A stretch of DNA of 12,788 nucleotides, taken from assembly GCA_900556185.1 (NCBI GenBank), contig USNN01000022.1, forward strand, positions 1 to 12,788, read 5' to 3'. The notes beneath the pieces are model-generated. The model worked only from the letters and a program-made list of their open reading frames with translations. It had not been told where the DNA came from and did no database searches. This document shows positions 5,499 to 12,788 of this stretch, in pieces. Origin of the DNA: an uncultured Eubacteriales bacterium (GTDB lineage: Bacteria > Bacillota > Clostridia > Christensenellales > UBA1242). Position numbers and translations under genes: made by a program. Position 1 is the stretch's first letter. Every line of letters begins with the position of its first letter.

Positions 5499-6221
5499 AT
5501 GCAAAGTATTAAAAATTTAACAATAAAATCTAAAAAAAATGGCGTAAATCTAAACAATGTTAGTTTGGAAATTAGAGAAAAAGACTTTGTTGTTATAACG
5601 GGTGAAAACATTAAAGAAGTTAACCTTCTTTTATCGGTTATTAGTGGGCTTGTGTTTAATTACACGGGTGAAATTTATATAGATGGGATAGAGTTAACCA
5701 AACATAGTGGTAGCCAAGTTTTGGAAAATAGGCGTAAAAAGTTTGGATGTGTTTTATTAGGTTCGGAGTTGGACCAAAATTTAACTGTGTCTGAAAATGT
5801 GTCTATGCCACTTGTGTTTAGTCACCTTGACCCAGAAGAAGCAACAACAAAACTTAATAGAGCAATATCTATTATGGGGCTAGATAACGTTAAAAATGAA
5901 AGGGTAAGCAAATTATCTGACTGGCAACAAAACAAAGTGATGTTAGCAAGAGCAATAGTAAACGAGCCAACAACCCTAGTTTTGTATGAGCCAGCAAAAG
6001 TGGTGGACGAAACCAAGAAAAACGAAATAATTAAATTACTTTCTGCACTAAATAGAGAAGGCGTTACTATTATAGTTGGTGGTAATGACCAAAGTTACCT
6101 TCAGGTGGCTAAAAGAATTATAAACATAAGCGGTGGGGTAATTGAAGAACAACAAAAAGAAAAAAAGAACCAAACTGTAAGAAAACGAACCACAAGGGCT
6201 AAGAAAAAGGAGGAAGACTAA
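5499..6221 (+). CDS. ABC-ATPase-like protein with degenerate catalytic motifs (FtsE/LolD/MacB type)
   Basis: A 240-residue protein with the overall fold order of FtsE/LolD ATPases: IKNLTIK start, EIYIDGIEL, NLTVSENVSMPL, LARAIVNEP, VTIIV, RIINISGG. The catalytic motifs are lost. Walker A should be GxxGxGKS/T but reads GENIKEVNL (35-43), without Lys-Ser/Thr. The Q-loop Gln is Leu (VLL, 85-87). The signature LSGGQ is LSDWQ (139-143). Walker B ends LYEP (162-165), with Tyr for the metal-binding Asp. The switch His is Asn (GGND, 194-197). Residues 217-240 are a charged Lys/Arg/Glu tail. ATP hydrolysis is very unlikely, and ATP binding doubtful. The frame is intact with a good ribosome site (TTGGAGAAAG, 5488-5497), so it looks maintained rather than decaying. 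The start is the ATG at 5499, not an in-frame ATG at 5445, which precedes the promoter. It is coupled to the permease gene 2 nt downstream. Confidence 0.85.
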   Translation: MQSIKNLTIKSKKNGVNLNNVSLEIREKDFVVITGENIKEVNLLLSVISGLVFNYTGEIYIDGIELTKHSGSQVLENRRKKFGCVLLGSELDQNLTVSENVSMPLVFSHLDPEEATTKLNRAISIMGLDNVKNERVSKLSDWQQNKVMLARAIVNEPTTLVLYEPAKVVDETKKNEIIKLLSALNREGVTIIVGGNDQSYLQVAKRIINISGGVIEEQQKEKKNQTVRKRTTRAKKKEED

Positions 6222-6223
6222 AG

Positions 6224-6787
6224 ATGGGCAGTGTGTTTAAGTGTTCAATTAAAAACGCATTTTTAAATAAAAAGAGTCTTGTTTTTAGTGGCTTACTTCT
6301 TGGGCTTGCTGTTATTATACCAGCCTTGTTTATATCGTTATCGCTAAGTTTTTCGGGTCAGGCTTTTGTGGAAATTGAAAGTTTTAGTTTCTTTTTAAGA
6401 TACTACACAGCAAACACCGAAAACGCCTTATATAAGTTGTGTGCAGTTGTTAACATTTTAAGCATTATTATTGGTGCTATAACGGTTTTGTGTTTTGCCT
6501 TGAATTATCAATTAGTTAACAAAAAAAGATACAAAAATTATCTTATTATGGGGGCTAGTGCTAACCAAGTTGGGCTTATATCGTTTATAGAGTCGTTTAT
6601 TTTGTATGTGGTTGGTATTATTTTAGGGGTAATACTTAGTTATGTTAGTTGCATTATTGTGGGTGCAATAACTGGCGTTACTATTGTGTTTAACATAAAA
6701 GCAATTGGAACCGTGATACTTTTGTATTTTGCAATAATTTCTAGCGTTGCAGTAATTACGCCAATTTGGGTAAATGCTTCGCTTTAA
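6224..6787 (+). CDS. Minimal FtsX-like permease
   Basis: A 187-residue protein with four membrane helices, near 18-42, 72-97, 119-148 and 160-182, as in FtsX/LolC/MacB-type permeases. The cytoplasmic segment KKRYKNYLIMGASANQVGLI (100-119) between helices 2 and 3 matches the family's coupling motif (K-x-x-x-x-I-x-x-L/M-G-A-S), where the ATPase partner docks. The extracytoplasmic loop after helix 1 is only about 30 residues, against roughly 100 or more in FtsX and over 200 in MacB, and the protein ends directly after helix 4. AGGAGG (6208-6213) lies inside the preceding gene 10 nt before the ATG, so the two are co-expressed. The pairing with a motif-less ATPase suggests a non-transporting membrane complex. 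Confidence 0.8.
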   Translation: MGSVFKCSIKNAFLNKKSLVFSGLLLGLAVIIPALFISLSLSFSGQAFVEIESFSFFLRYYTANTENALYKLCAVVNILSIIIGAITVLCFALNYQLVNKKRYKNYLIMGASANQVGLISFIESFILYVVGIILGVILSYVSCIIVGAITGVTIVFNIKAIGTVILLYFAIISSVAVITPIWVNASL

Positions 6788-6800
6788 AACACGTTTTAAA
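6783..6800. repeat. Inverted repeat at the end of the FtsX-like gene
   Basis: TTTAAAAC (6783-6790), 2 nt, GTTTTAAA (6793-6800), overlapping the stop codon and 11 bp before the next -35 box. No U-tract follows, so it is a poor terminator. It may be an operator or just AT-rich symmetry. Confidence 0.4.
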
Positions 6801-6811
6801 CTAAATTAAAG

Positions 6812-6839
6812 TTGACAAATATAGGTCAGATGATATAAA
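6812..6839 (+). promoter_or_regulatory. Promoter of the large surface protein gene
   Basis: TTGACA (6812-6817), 16-nt spacer, TATAAA (6834-6839) with an upstream TGA (extended -10). Start expected near 6846, giving a leader of about 46 nt. The gene can therefore be expressed apart from the ABC/FtsX-like pair, although read-through is also possible because no terminator separates them. Confidence 0.75.
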
Positions 6840-6891
6840 ATAAAAAAGAATTAGACAAATTATTTATTCTACTAGGAGAAATACTACAAAT

Positions 6892-9800
6892 ATGAAATTC
6901 AAAAACAAAATTTTAGCAAGTATGCTTGCACTAGTTATGATTTTCGCAGGTGGCTTGCCAATACTTATTAATGCAAAAGCAAATGCTACAAGTGCAGTTA
7001 TAACTTCATCTGTTTTGCAAGTTAAGAAAAACACCAAAACTTATGATGTTACAACCGATTACACATTAAACTTTGTAGACTACTGCCCAGATTATACCGA
7101 TGGCGGTGATATTCAGGCAATTATTTCTGGTCCAAGAGCCGAAGATACAAGTTGCTATAAGCAAATTTCTGGTGGTGTAGAATTTAAAGACCCAGGCCTA
7201 TATATGTTAAGGTTTAAAAAGTTAGACACTACTTCTGGAATTTATATATATTCTGACCCAATATATATCCCAGTTAGCAATAACAACACTGGCAAAATTA
7301 ATCTAGATGGAAGCTTAAACAATTCGGTTAAACCTGGGACAACTGTAATAGTTCCTATGCCAATAGATAACGACTGGAACGAAGATACCGATGTTCACAT
7401 TAAAGTTTATACTCCATATGGCGAAGAGGTGGAAGCGAACAAGTCTAGTGTAGACAATAAATGGAGATTTACAAATAAGCCAAACGTTTTAGGTACATAT
7501 TATGTTGAATACACCAAAACTGTTAGTGCTGGTGGTTTCCCAATAACCATTTATAAATACGAAACAATAGAGTTTACTATTGAAACCTCTAATACTGATT
7601 CTACAAAAACAGAAACAAAGCCGACTGAAGACCCAGACAAAACCACCGAAAATGCTGGTCTTATTGTAGACACAACCGATATTTATGGCGAAGCAGATTA
7701 CATCTATTTGTATAAGTATTATAACGTTAATAACGCATACGTTAGAAAAGAAGATGGTTCAACCGATACTTCAGCTGTAATTTACCTTGCTGTGTATGAT
7801 GCAACTGTAGAAAAGTATTATAACTTTGCAACAGGAAAGTTTGAACTTGGCACATCTAATGAAGCCAAGGTTGATATTTCTACAATTACCGAAAGATTTA
7901 TTTTAAGAACCATAGATAACCTAAGCACAATGAGTGCCGATGGTCACAGAATTAAGTTTGTATATTCTACAACCATAAATGGGGAAGAAGCTACAAAAGA
8001 AATTGAAAGAACCGAAAGATTTAGTTTTGAATGGATTACTGTAGGTTTAAAAGATTTGCTTCCTAGTGAAATTACAAACTGTGTAATTACAGAAGAAACC
8101 ACTCCAGCTGATATTGCAAGCATAACACTTACTGCAATTAGCATTGGTTCTACTCAACCAAATATGGACCTAGATGGTTTGCGTAAGCTTGTAAGCAACG
8201 TAATACTATATATCACACCAGCTGGTAGCGACCAAATTTCATCTGAAAATGGTCTAGTAGATGGCATTGGTATTGAAAAAATTGACGTTTCACCAGCCGA
8301 CCCAATGCAAAGAACCTTTAAATATAACTATAACAAAAAAATTCAAAAAGAAATGACCTTGTCTATTCAATACCTTGTTCAATTTGAACACGTTAATGAA
8401 GACGAAGGTAGGTCTTTCTCTGGTTCTAAAACAGTAGATGGCAAAATTTATGCAAGAACCGAAACTAAAGATAACACATCTCCATCTGGTATTATTATAG
8501 ATAATCCACAATCTGTTTCTTATGATGGCAAATACACAATTCCTAATGCAAGTGCAGTAGATAAAGACGACCAAGGTAACACCACAAGTGGTGCAAAAAT
8601 TACTGTTGAAATTTTAGGCGGTGCTTATACCACCAAAACCGCTGTTTCAATGGGTGAACAACTAACTGGTCTTAAAGATGGTGCATACATTTTAATTTAT
8701 ACTGCAGTAGACTATAACGGAAACACAAGAGTTAAAAAGATTGGTTTTATTGTTGCAAACAACACCGAAACTGACTTTGTGGCTATTTCAGCAAGTGGTG
8801 CAGACATCGTTCGTGATGGCAATAAAATAACTGCTACTGTTGATAGCGATGCGGACTACGTTATGATTTATGAAGACGGAAAGGCTCCATATATGCCTGG
8901 TTCTGTTAAGTATAATAATGGCGTTTGTGGCTTTAGCTTTGAACTAGAAGAAGGCGTTGCGTGCGTTGCAGTGCTAGCAAAAGGTAATTCATACGGCACA
9001 ACCTATGTCGCATTTAAAATTGCAGATGGTGTTATTGTAGAAAAGAATTCACATTTTTTAAGAGTAGATAACACTAACTATTCAGAATTAAAACCAAACA
9101 CATCAGTAGAAGTTAAAGTTGGCGAAAAACTTATATGGACAGGTAGCGACAATTTTGAAATTGAAACTGACGGTGTTAGATACACAATTGAAGATGGCAG
9201 AATTTTAAATTTCTTAGATAACGGCGTACTTACAATTAAGTCTGTAGAAGAAATTACTATAGATGGCGTTACAAGCAGAGTAAATGCTACAACCACAATT
9301 ACTGTAAAAACCGATAACTATGGCTTTAGTATTTCTTCACCATTTGGTAATAAAAGAGTTGCTAAAAAAGGTGAACAATTTAAGATTAACTATCCAGTAG
9401 TTACAAACTATTTTGGTTACACACTAAAAGTTGTTGTTAAAGACTCAGACGGCAACATTTTAGAAAACCCATTTACAACTGATGGTAATTACACATACTT
9501 TACTGCTCCAAAAAATGATGAATTTAGTTTTGAATACATCTATAGCGGTGAAGGCGTAAGCAACCAAACAACTTCATACAAAATGAGCAGTGGTAACATT
9601 TCCGCTCCAAAAATCACAATTTCTGAAGACAACGAAAACAAGATTTGGAAAGGTGAAAAGATAAGTTACATTATTAAAAAGGCTAGTGCTGTTGATAAAA
9701 ACGGCTTAGCACTAGATGTAACCATAACCTGTTTTGACCAATACGGCAAACAATTAAATGTTTCGGTTGTAGACGGAAACTATGTTGTTGAATTAAGCGG

Positions 9801-10260
9801 TGCTGGCTTCTATACCGTTTACTACACAGCAATTGATAGCGAAGGCAAAAAGTCTGTTGTAACCGACACATTTGCTGTTGAGTTTGAAGAAACTGAAGAA
9901 AAGACAGGCTTATCTGTTGGTGCTATAATTGCAATTATTGTTGGTTCTCTTGCTGGTGCTTGTGCCGTTGCGTTTGTTGTGTATATTGTAATTAAAAACA
10001 ATAAGAAAAAACACAGATTTATCAACAAAAACAGACAAGCAAAGAAAGAAGACAAGAAAAAAGAACAAGAAGTTGTTACAACCTACACAATTGCTGAAAG
10101 CAAGGACTCTAAGCATTGGTTAGTTAAAAATGGCAACCGAACTATTGCAAAAGCATCTACAAAAGATGAAGCAATAGAAAAAGCAAAAGAATTTCATAAA
10201 AAAGGTGAAATGACCATAAAAGTTTACAATAAACTTGGAAGGCTTATAGATTCACTTTAA
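6892..10260 (+). CDS. Large exported Ig-like repeat protein with one TM helix and a cytoplasmic DUF2188-like domain
   Basis: A 1122-residue single-pass membrane protein. Residues 1-30 are a Sec signal peptide (KFKNK, hydrophobic core, AKA at 28-30). Residues ~31-1003 are exported and beta-rich, built of Ig/cadherin-like modules. Two clear related copies (about 535-632 and 905-1000) each carry ASAVDK (553-558, 931-936) and the later YTAVDYNG/YTAIDSEG strand. A Thr/Glu/Pro/Lys linker lies at 234-254. One TM helix (1008-1035), rich in Gly and Ala, is followed by a basic stop-transfer stretch (KNNKKKHRF). The C-terminal ~59 residues (1064-1122) resemble DUF2188 (PF09954): HWLVKNG, then TKDEAIEKAKEF, then a final beta strand and GRL. 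DUF2188 has no known function and is usually a small free-standing protein. There is no LPxTG or S-layer motif. The ribosome site AGGAGA (6874-6879) is 12 nt before the ATG, a rather long gap. Likely an adhesin or sensor; the ligand cannot be read from the sequence. Confidence 0.85.
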   Translation: MKFKNKILASMLALVMIFAGGLPILINAKANATSAVITSSVLQVKKNTKTYDVTTDYTLNFVDYCPDYTDGGDIQAIISGPRAEDTSCYKQISGGVEFKDPGLYMLRFKKLDTTSGIYIYSDPIYIPVSNNNTGKINLDGSLNNSVKPGTTVIVPMPIDNDWNEDTDVHIKVYTPYGEEVEANKSSVDNKWRFTNKPNVLGTYYVEYTKTVSAGGFPITIYKYETIEFTIETSNTDSTKTETKPTEDPDKTTENAGLIVDTTDIYGEADYIYLYKYYNVNNAYVRKEDGSTDTSAVIYLAVYDATVEKYYNFATGKFELGTSNEAKVDISTITERFILRTIDNLSTMSADGHRIKFVYSTTINGEEATKEIERTERFSFEWITVGLKDLLPSEITNCVITEETTPADIASITLTAISIGSTQPNMDLDGLRKLVSNVILYITPAGSDQISSENGLVDGIGIEKIDVSPADPMQRTFKYNYNKKIQKEMTLSIQYLVQFEHVNEDEGRSFSGSKTVDGKIYARTETKDNTSPSGIIIDNPQSVSYDGKYTIPNASAVDKDDQGNTTSGAKITVEILGGAYTTKTAVSMGEQLTGLKDGAYILIYTAVDYNGNTRVKKIGFIVANNTETDFVAISASGADIVRDGNKITATVDSDADYVMIYEDGKAPYMPGSVKYNNGVCGFSFELEEGVACVAVLAKGNSYGTTYVAFKIADGVIVEKNSHFLRVDNTNYSELKPNTSVEVKVGEKLIWTGSDNFEIETDGVRYTIEDGRILNFLDNGVLTIKSVEEITIDGVTSRVNATTTITVKTDNYGFSISSPFGNKRVAKKGEQFKINYPVVTNYFGYTLKVVVKDSDGNILENPFTTDGNYTYFTAPKNDEFSFEYIYSGEGVSNQTTSYKMSSGNISAPKITISEDNENKIWKGEKISYIIKKASAVDKNGLALDVTITCFDQYGKQLNVSVVDGNYVVELSGAGFYTVYYTAIDSEGKKSVVTDTFAVEFEETEEKTGLSVGAIIAIIVGSLAGACAVAFVVYIVIKNNKKKHRFINKNRQAKKEDKKKEQEVVTTYTIAESKDSKHWLVKNGNRTIAKASTKDEAIEKAKEFHKKGEMTIKVYNKLGRLIDSL

Positions 10261-10268
10261 TAAAAATT

Positions 10269-10301
10269 ACTCTAGTTAGTTAATTCTAGCTAGAGTTTTT
10301 T
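10269..10301 (+). terminator. Terminator of the large surface protein gene
   Basis: ACTCTAGTTAG (10269-10279), 6-nt loop, CTAGCTAGAGT (10286-10296): an 11-bp stem with one G-U pair and a run of six T overlapping its end. Confidence 0.9.
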
Positions 10302-10308
10302 ATTTTTA

Positions 10309-10323
10309 AACTAAAATTTAGTT
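10309..10323. repeat. Inverted repeat touching the addB -35 box
   Basis: AACTAAA (10309-10315), one A, TTTAGTT (10317-10323): a perfect 7-bp inverted repeat that overlaps the first bases of the -35 box. A possible operator or A/T-rich upstream element. Confidence 0.4.
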
Positions 10324-10350
10324 GAAAGCAAAATGGTTCTATGCGATAAT
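10322..10350 (+). promoter_or_regulatory. addB promoter
   Basis: TTGAAA (10322-10327), 17-nt spacer, GATAAT (10345-10350) preceded by TGC (extended -10). Start expected near 10357, so the weak ribosome site AGGT (10357-10360) would be at the very 5' end of the mRNA. Confidence 0.65.
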
Positions 10351-10368
10351 TAAAATAGGTAAATATTT

Positions 10369-12788
10369 ATGAAAATCTATACATCTAATGACAATTCTAT
10401 ATTAATAGATAAAATTACATCAGAACTAATTGAAAAGGCAAACTTAAACCCAAACGAAAACTTTTGCTTGATTGTTCCAGAAAAGTTCTCGGTGTCTATG
10501 GAAGGCAAACTTTTAGAAAAAAGCAAGGGTGGGGCAATAATGAATATTCAAGTAATTACCTTGTCTAGATTGCTTCATAGGCTTATTGCGTCTAGCGACA
10601 ACTATCTATCTAAAGTGCTTGGCATTATGGCTACAAAAAAAATCATAATCGAAAATTATGATAATTTAGTCTGTTACAAAAAAACCGCCAAAACTATGGG
10701 TTTTGCGGAGAATATTTATGATACCATAAGCGAATTAAAAAACAGCAATGTTACGCCAGAAGATTATTACACCAAAAATAAAACGGGTACATCGCTAGAT
10801 ATAAAGTTGCACGACATATTTTTGTTGTATAACGCCTATGAAAAGTTTTTAAAGAAAGAAAAATTAGTTGACCCAGCCGATAGGTTTAATCTGCTTAGTG
10901 ATAAAATATACGAAAGTGACTATGTTAAAAATAGCCACATTTATGTGTATGGTTTTGATAGTACCACAGCGACTGGCTTAAATGTGTTTAATGCACTGTT
11001 AAACACCGCTAAGTCATTTACTTGTGCTTGCTTAGACAACTCTAATAAAGGTAATAGTTATATTTGCCCACCTGAAATGCTAGAAAACTATTTACTTCTT
11101 GCATCTAAAAACAAAATTAAACCAGTGGTGGTTAATACTATAGGTTCTAAAATAACACTTGGTTCGCATATATCTAACAACCTTTTTGCTTACCCATATA
11201 GCAGGCTTAAAATTAATGGTGGCGTTGTGCTTTATGGGGCAAAATCTGTGCTAGAAGAACTAGAAATGGTTGCTTCGTGTATTCGAGAGAGAGTGATTAA
11301 ATATAACCTAAGATACCGAGATTTTGCCGTTATTTGTGCATCGCTTGATGGTGTGAGTGACCTACTTAAAATGGTGTTTAATGATTATAAGTTGCCATAT
11401 TTTATAGATGCACCTTCTAAACTATCTGACCAACCATTGTGTGGGTTTTTAGAGAGTGCTATAAATGTGTATAGAAAGAACTTTAACTCAGATGATTTTT
11501 TGAGTTTAGCAAGCAATATTTTTAGTGGTGTTGAAACCTGCGAATACGCAAGGCTTGAAAACTATGTGGTTAAGTATGCAATTAACTATAATGACTTTTT
11601 AAAGCCATTTGAGTATAAAGCAAATAGTGATGATGAACTAGCAGAAATTAACAAAACTCGAGAAAAGATTGCGGGCAAAATTCAGCGTGCTTTTAATGGG
11701 GCTAGTAAGTGTGCAAAAGCAAAAGATTTTAATTTGTGCATAAAAGCCTTGTTTACTGATTTTGGTATAGACGAAAAGATAGGTGGTATAGAGCAAGAAT
11801 TAGACAGTCTTGGTAGATTAGATATAAAAGAAGCCACAAAGCAAGTGCATAAAAAGATTAACGAACTAATGGATGGGGCAGAGAAAATTTTTGGTGACAC
11901 CGAGATTAGTTTAGATGAGTATTTTGCAGTTTTAGATAGCGGGCTAAACAGTGAAACGATTTCACTAATTCCTATTACGGTAGATAATATTTTTGTTGGT
12001 GAAGCCACAAGTGCAAAACTATTCAATAAAAAGGTTTTAATTGTTGTTGGGGCTGTTGATGGAGCGTTCCCAGCAATTAAAGATGATTGCGGTATTATTG
12101 TAGATAAAGAACTAAAAATGATTTCTAGCACTATAGGCAAAAAGATTGAACCAACCATAAAAACCATTAATAAGCGTGAAAAGTTTAAGGTTATAAATCT
12201 ACTTTCTAACTTTTCAAACGAACTAATTGTTTCCTTTTCTAGTTTTAGTAGAACGGGGGATGAGCAACGCCCAAGCAGTGTAATACGGGAACTAAGTAAA
12301 ATATTTATTCAAGAAAATAGTGGCAAAAATATAGAGGTTTTGAACGCTGAGTGGTTTTCTAGAATTAGAAATATTATAAGTGAAAAAGATAGAATAGTTA
12401 GTTACGCATTTGATTTTTCTACTCCAACAGTAGGTATGAAAAAATATTTAAGTGCAACTAAAAGGCTACGAACTTTGGGTAGTATTTCTAATGAAAATAT
12501 GTATGGCGACTTAAAGCAAGCGTTAATTATGCTAAATAACCCAGTGTATAATAGTCAACTAAATGAAATAAATAACAATAGTAAAGCAGAAGAAATAACT
12601 AACGCTAGGTCGTTGTATTTTAAAGACAATAAAACAAGTATATCTCAATTGGAAACATATTTTGCTTGCCCATTCAAGTTTTTTGCAAGCTATGGACTAA
12701 GGTTAAAACCACGAGATGAAGCCTATTTAAAGTCGGTGGACTATGGTAACATCTTGCATAAAATTGCTGAAAACTATATGAAAAATAT
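10369..12788 (+). CDS. addB: AddB, ATP-dependent helicase/nuclease subunit B (3' end outside window)
   Basis: Subunit of AddAB, which resects double-strand breaks and recognises Chi for recombination. I translated this frame from the ATG; it stays open for 806 codons to the window edge, against about 1150 in the family. AddB features are CLIVPEKFS (33-41), TLSRLLHRLI (64-73), GFAENIYDTI near 110, the helicase-like VGAVDGAFP (560-568), and the start of the C-terminal nuclease: CPFKFF with Cys 767, first ligand of the family's Fe-S cluster, and GNILHKIAE with His 797. The remaining cluster cysteines and the nuclease active site lie beyond the window. The N-terminus reads MKIYTSNDNSILIDKI where AddB of Bacillus has a G-x-x-G-x-G-K-T Walker A motif, so that site is missing. 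The ribosome site is weak (AGGT, 8 nt before the ATG). addA would be expected next. Confidence 0.93.
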   Translation, partial: MKIYTSNDNSILIDKITSELIEKANLNPNENFCLIVPEKFSVSMEGKLLEKSKGGAIMNIQVITLSRLLHRLIASSDNYLSKVLGIMATKKIIIENYDNLVCYKKTAKTMGFAENIYDTISELKNSNVTPEDYYTKNKTGTSLDIKLHDIFLLYNAYEKFLKKEKLVDPADRFNLLSDKIYESDYVKNSHIYVYGFDSTTATGLNVFNALLNTAKSFTCACLDNSNKGNSYICPPEMLENYLLLASKNKIKPVVVNTIGSKITLGSHISNNLFAYPYSRLKINGGVVLYGAKSVLEELEMVASCIRERVIKYNLRYRDFAVICASLDGVSDLLKMVFNDYKLPYFIDAPSKLSDQPLCGFLESAINVYRKNFNSDDFLSLASNIFSGVETCEYARLENYVVKYAINYNDFLKPFEYKANSDDELAEINKTREKIAGKIQRAFNGASKCAKAKDFNLCIKALFTDFGIDEKIGGIEQELDSLGRLDIKEATKQVHKKINELMDGAEKIFGDTEISLDEYFAVLDSGLNSETISLIPITVDNIFVGEATSAKLFNKKVLIVVGAVDGAFPAIKDDCGIIVDKELKMISSTIGKKIEPTIKTINKREKFKVINLLSNFSNELIVSFSSFSRTGDEQRPSSVIRELSKIFIQENSGKNIEVLNAEWFSRIRNIISEKDRIVSYAFDFSTPTVGMKKYLSATKRLRTLGSISNENMYGDLKQALIMLNNPVYNSQLNEINNNSKAEEITNARSLYFKDNKTSISQLETYFACPFKFFASYGLRLKPRDEAYLKSVDYGNILHKIAENYMKN

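Noticed and set aside
5499..6787. Calling the ABC-like and FtsX-like genes pseudogenes
   Set aside because: Both frames are intact, with promoter, ribosome sites and tight coupling. The changes are substitutions at motif positions, not stops or frameshifts.
11682..12167. 161-codon open frame on the minus strand
   Set aside because: It lies wholly inside addB, has no ribosome site or family signature, and its Ser/Leu/Ile-rich composition is what the complement of this A-rich gene would give.

Overview
The window comes from an AT-rich, low-GC Gram-positive bacterium, most likely a clostridial (Bacillota) lineage and probably an uncultured one. The evidence is a single-chain alpha2-type glycyl-tRNA synthetase behind a glycine T-box, AddB rather than RecB/RecC, DUF1540 and DUF1858 proteins, strong AGGAGG-type ribosome sites, and near-consensus TTGACA-N17-TATAAT promoters. 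All ten genes whose 3' end lies in the window stop with TAA. I see no mobile element, tRNA, rRNA or CRISPR array.

Layout. (1) Positions 1-1097 hold the 3' part of a SAM-dependent methyltransferase. The open frame runs off the left edge, so the real start is outside. (2) Positions 1117-1270 hold a strong promoter, a tandem 20-bp repeat and a perfect 14-bp terminator with no ORF between them, so this is a small RNA or an attenuated leader. It is followed by a 49-codon, lysine-rich ORF whose stop codon directly abuts the stop of an opposing DUF1540 gene. (3) Positions 1792-2328 hold a free-standing rplI (ribosomal protein L9) unit. (4) Positions 2313-3788 hold a two-gene unit: an unrecognised three-helix membrane protein and a DUF1858 redox-type mini-protein. 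Its promoter -35 box lies inside the rplI terminator, and it ends at a terminator shared with the converging glyS. (5) Positions 3793-5409, minus strand, hold glycyl-tRNA synthetase under a compact glycine T-box. (6) Positions 5450-6787 hold a divergently transcribed pair: an ABC-family ATPase-like protein that has lost nearly every catalytic motif, and a very small FtsX-like permease. (7) Positions 6812-10301 hold a 1122-residue exported protein with Ig-like repeats, one transmembrane helix and a cytoplasmic C-terminal domain resembling DUF2188. (8) Positions 10322-12788 hold the first ~800 codons of addB, cut by the right edge. Its N-terminus has no recognisable Walker A motif.

How the genes fit together. 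Regions 1 and 3-5 and the addB gene are ordinary household functions (translation, tRNA charging, DNA repair) in separate small transcription units. The part most likely to hold something new is 5450-10301. There, an ATPase-dead FtsE/LolD-like protein, a stripped-down FtsX-like permease and a large surface-to-cytoplasm single-pass protein are encoded on one strand with no other gene between them. My working hypothesis is a cell-envelope sensing or scaffolding module that keeps the FtsEX shape without ATP hydrolysis. This is inference: the sequence shows the motif losses, the domain order and the adjacency, but not the interaction.
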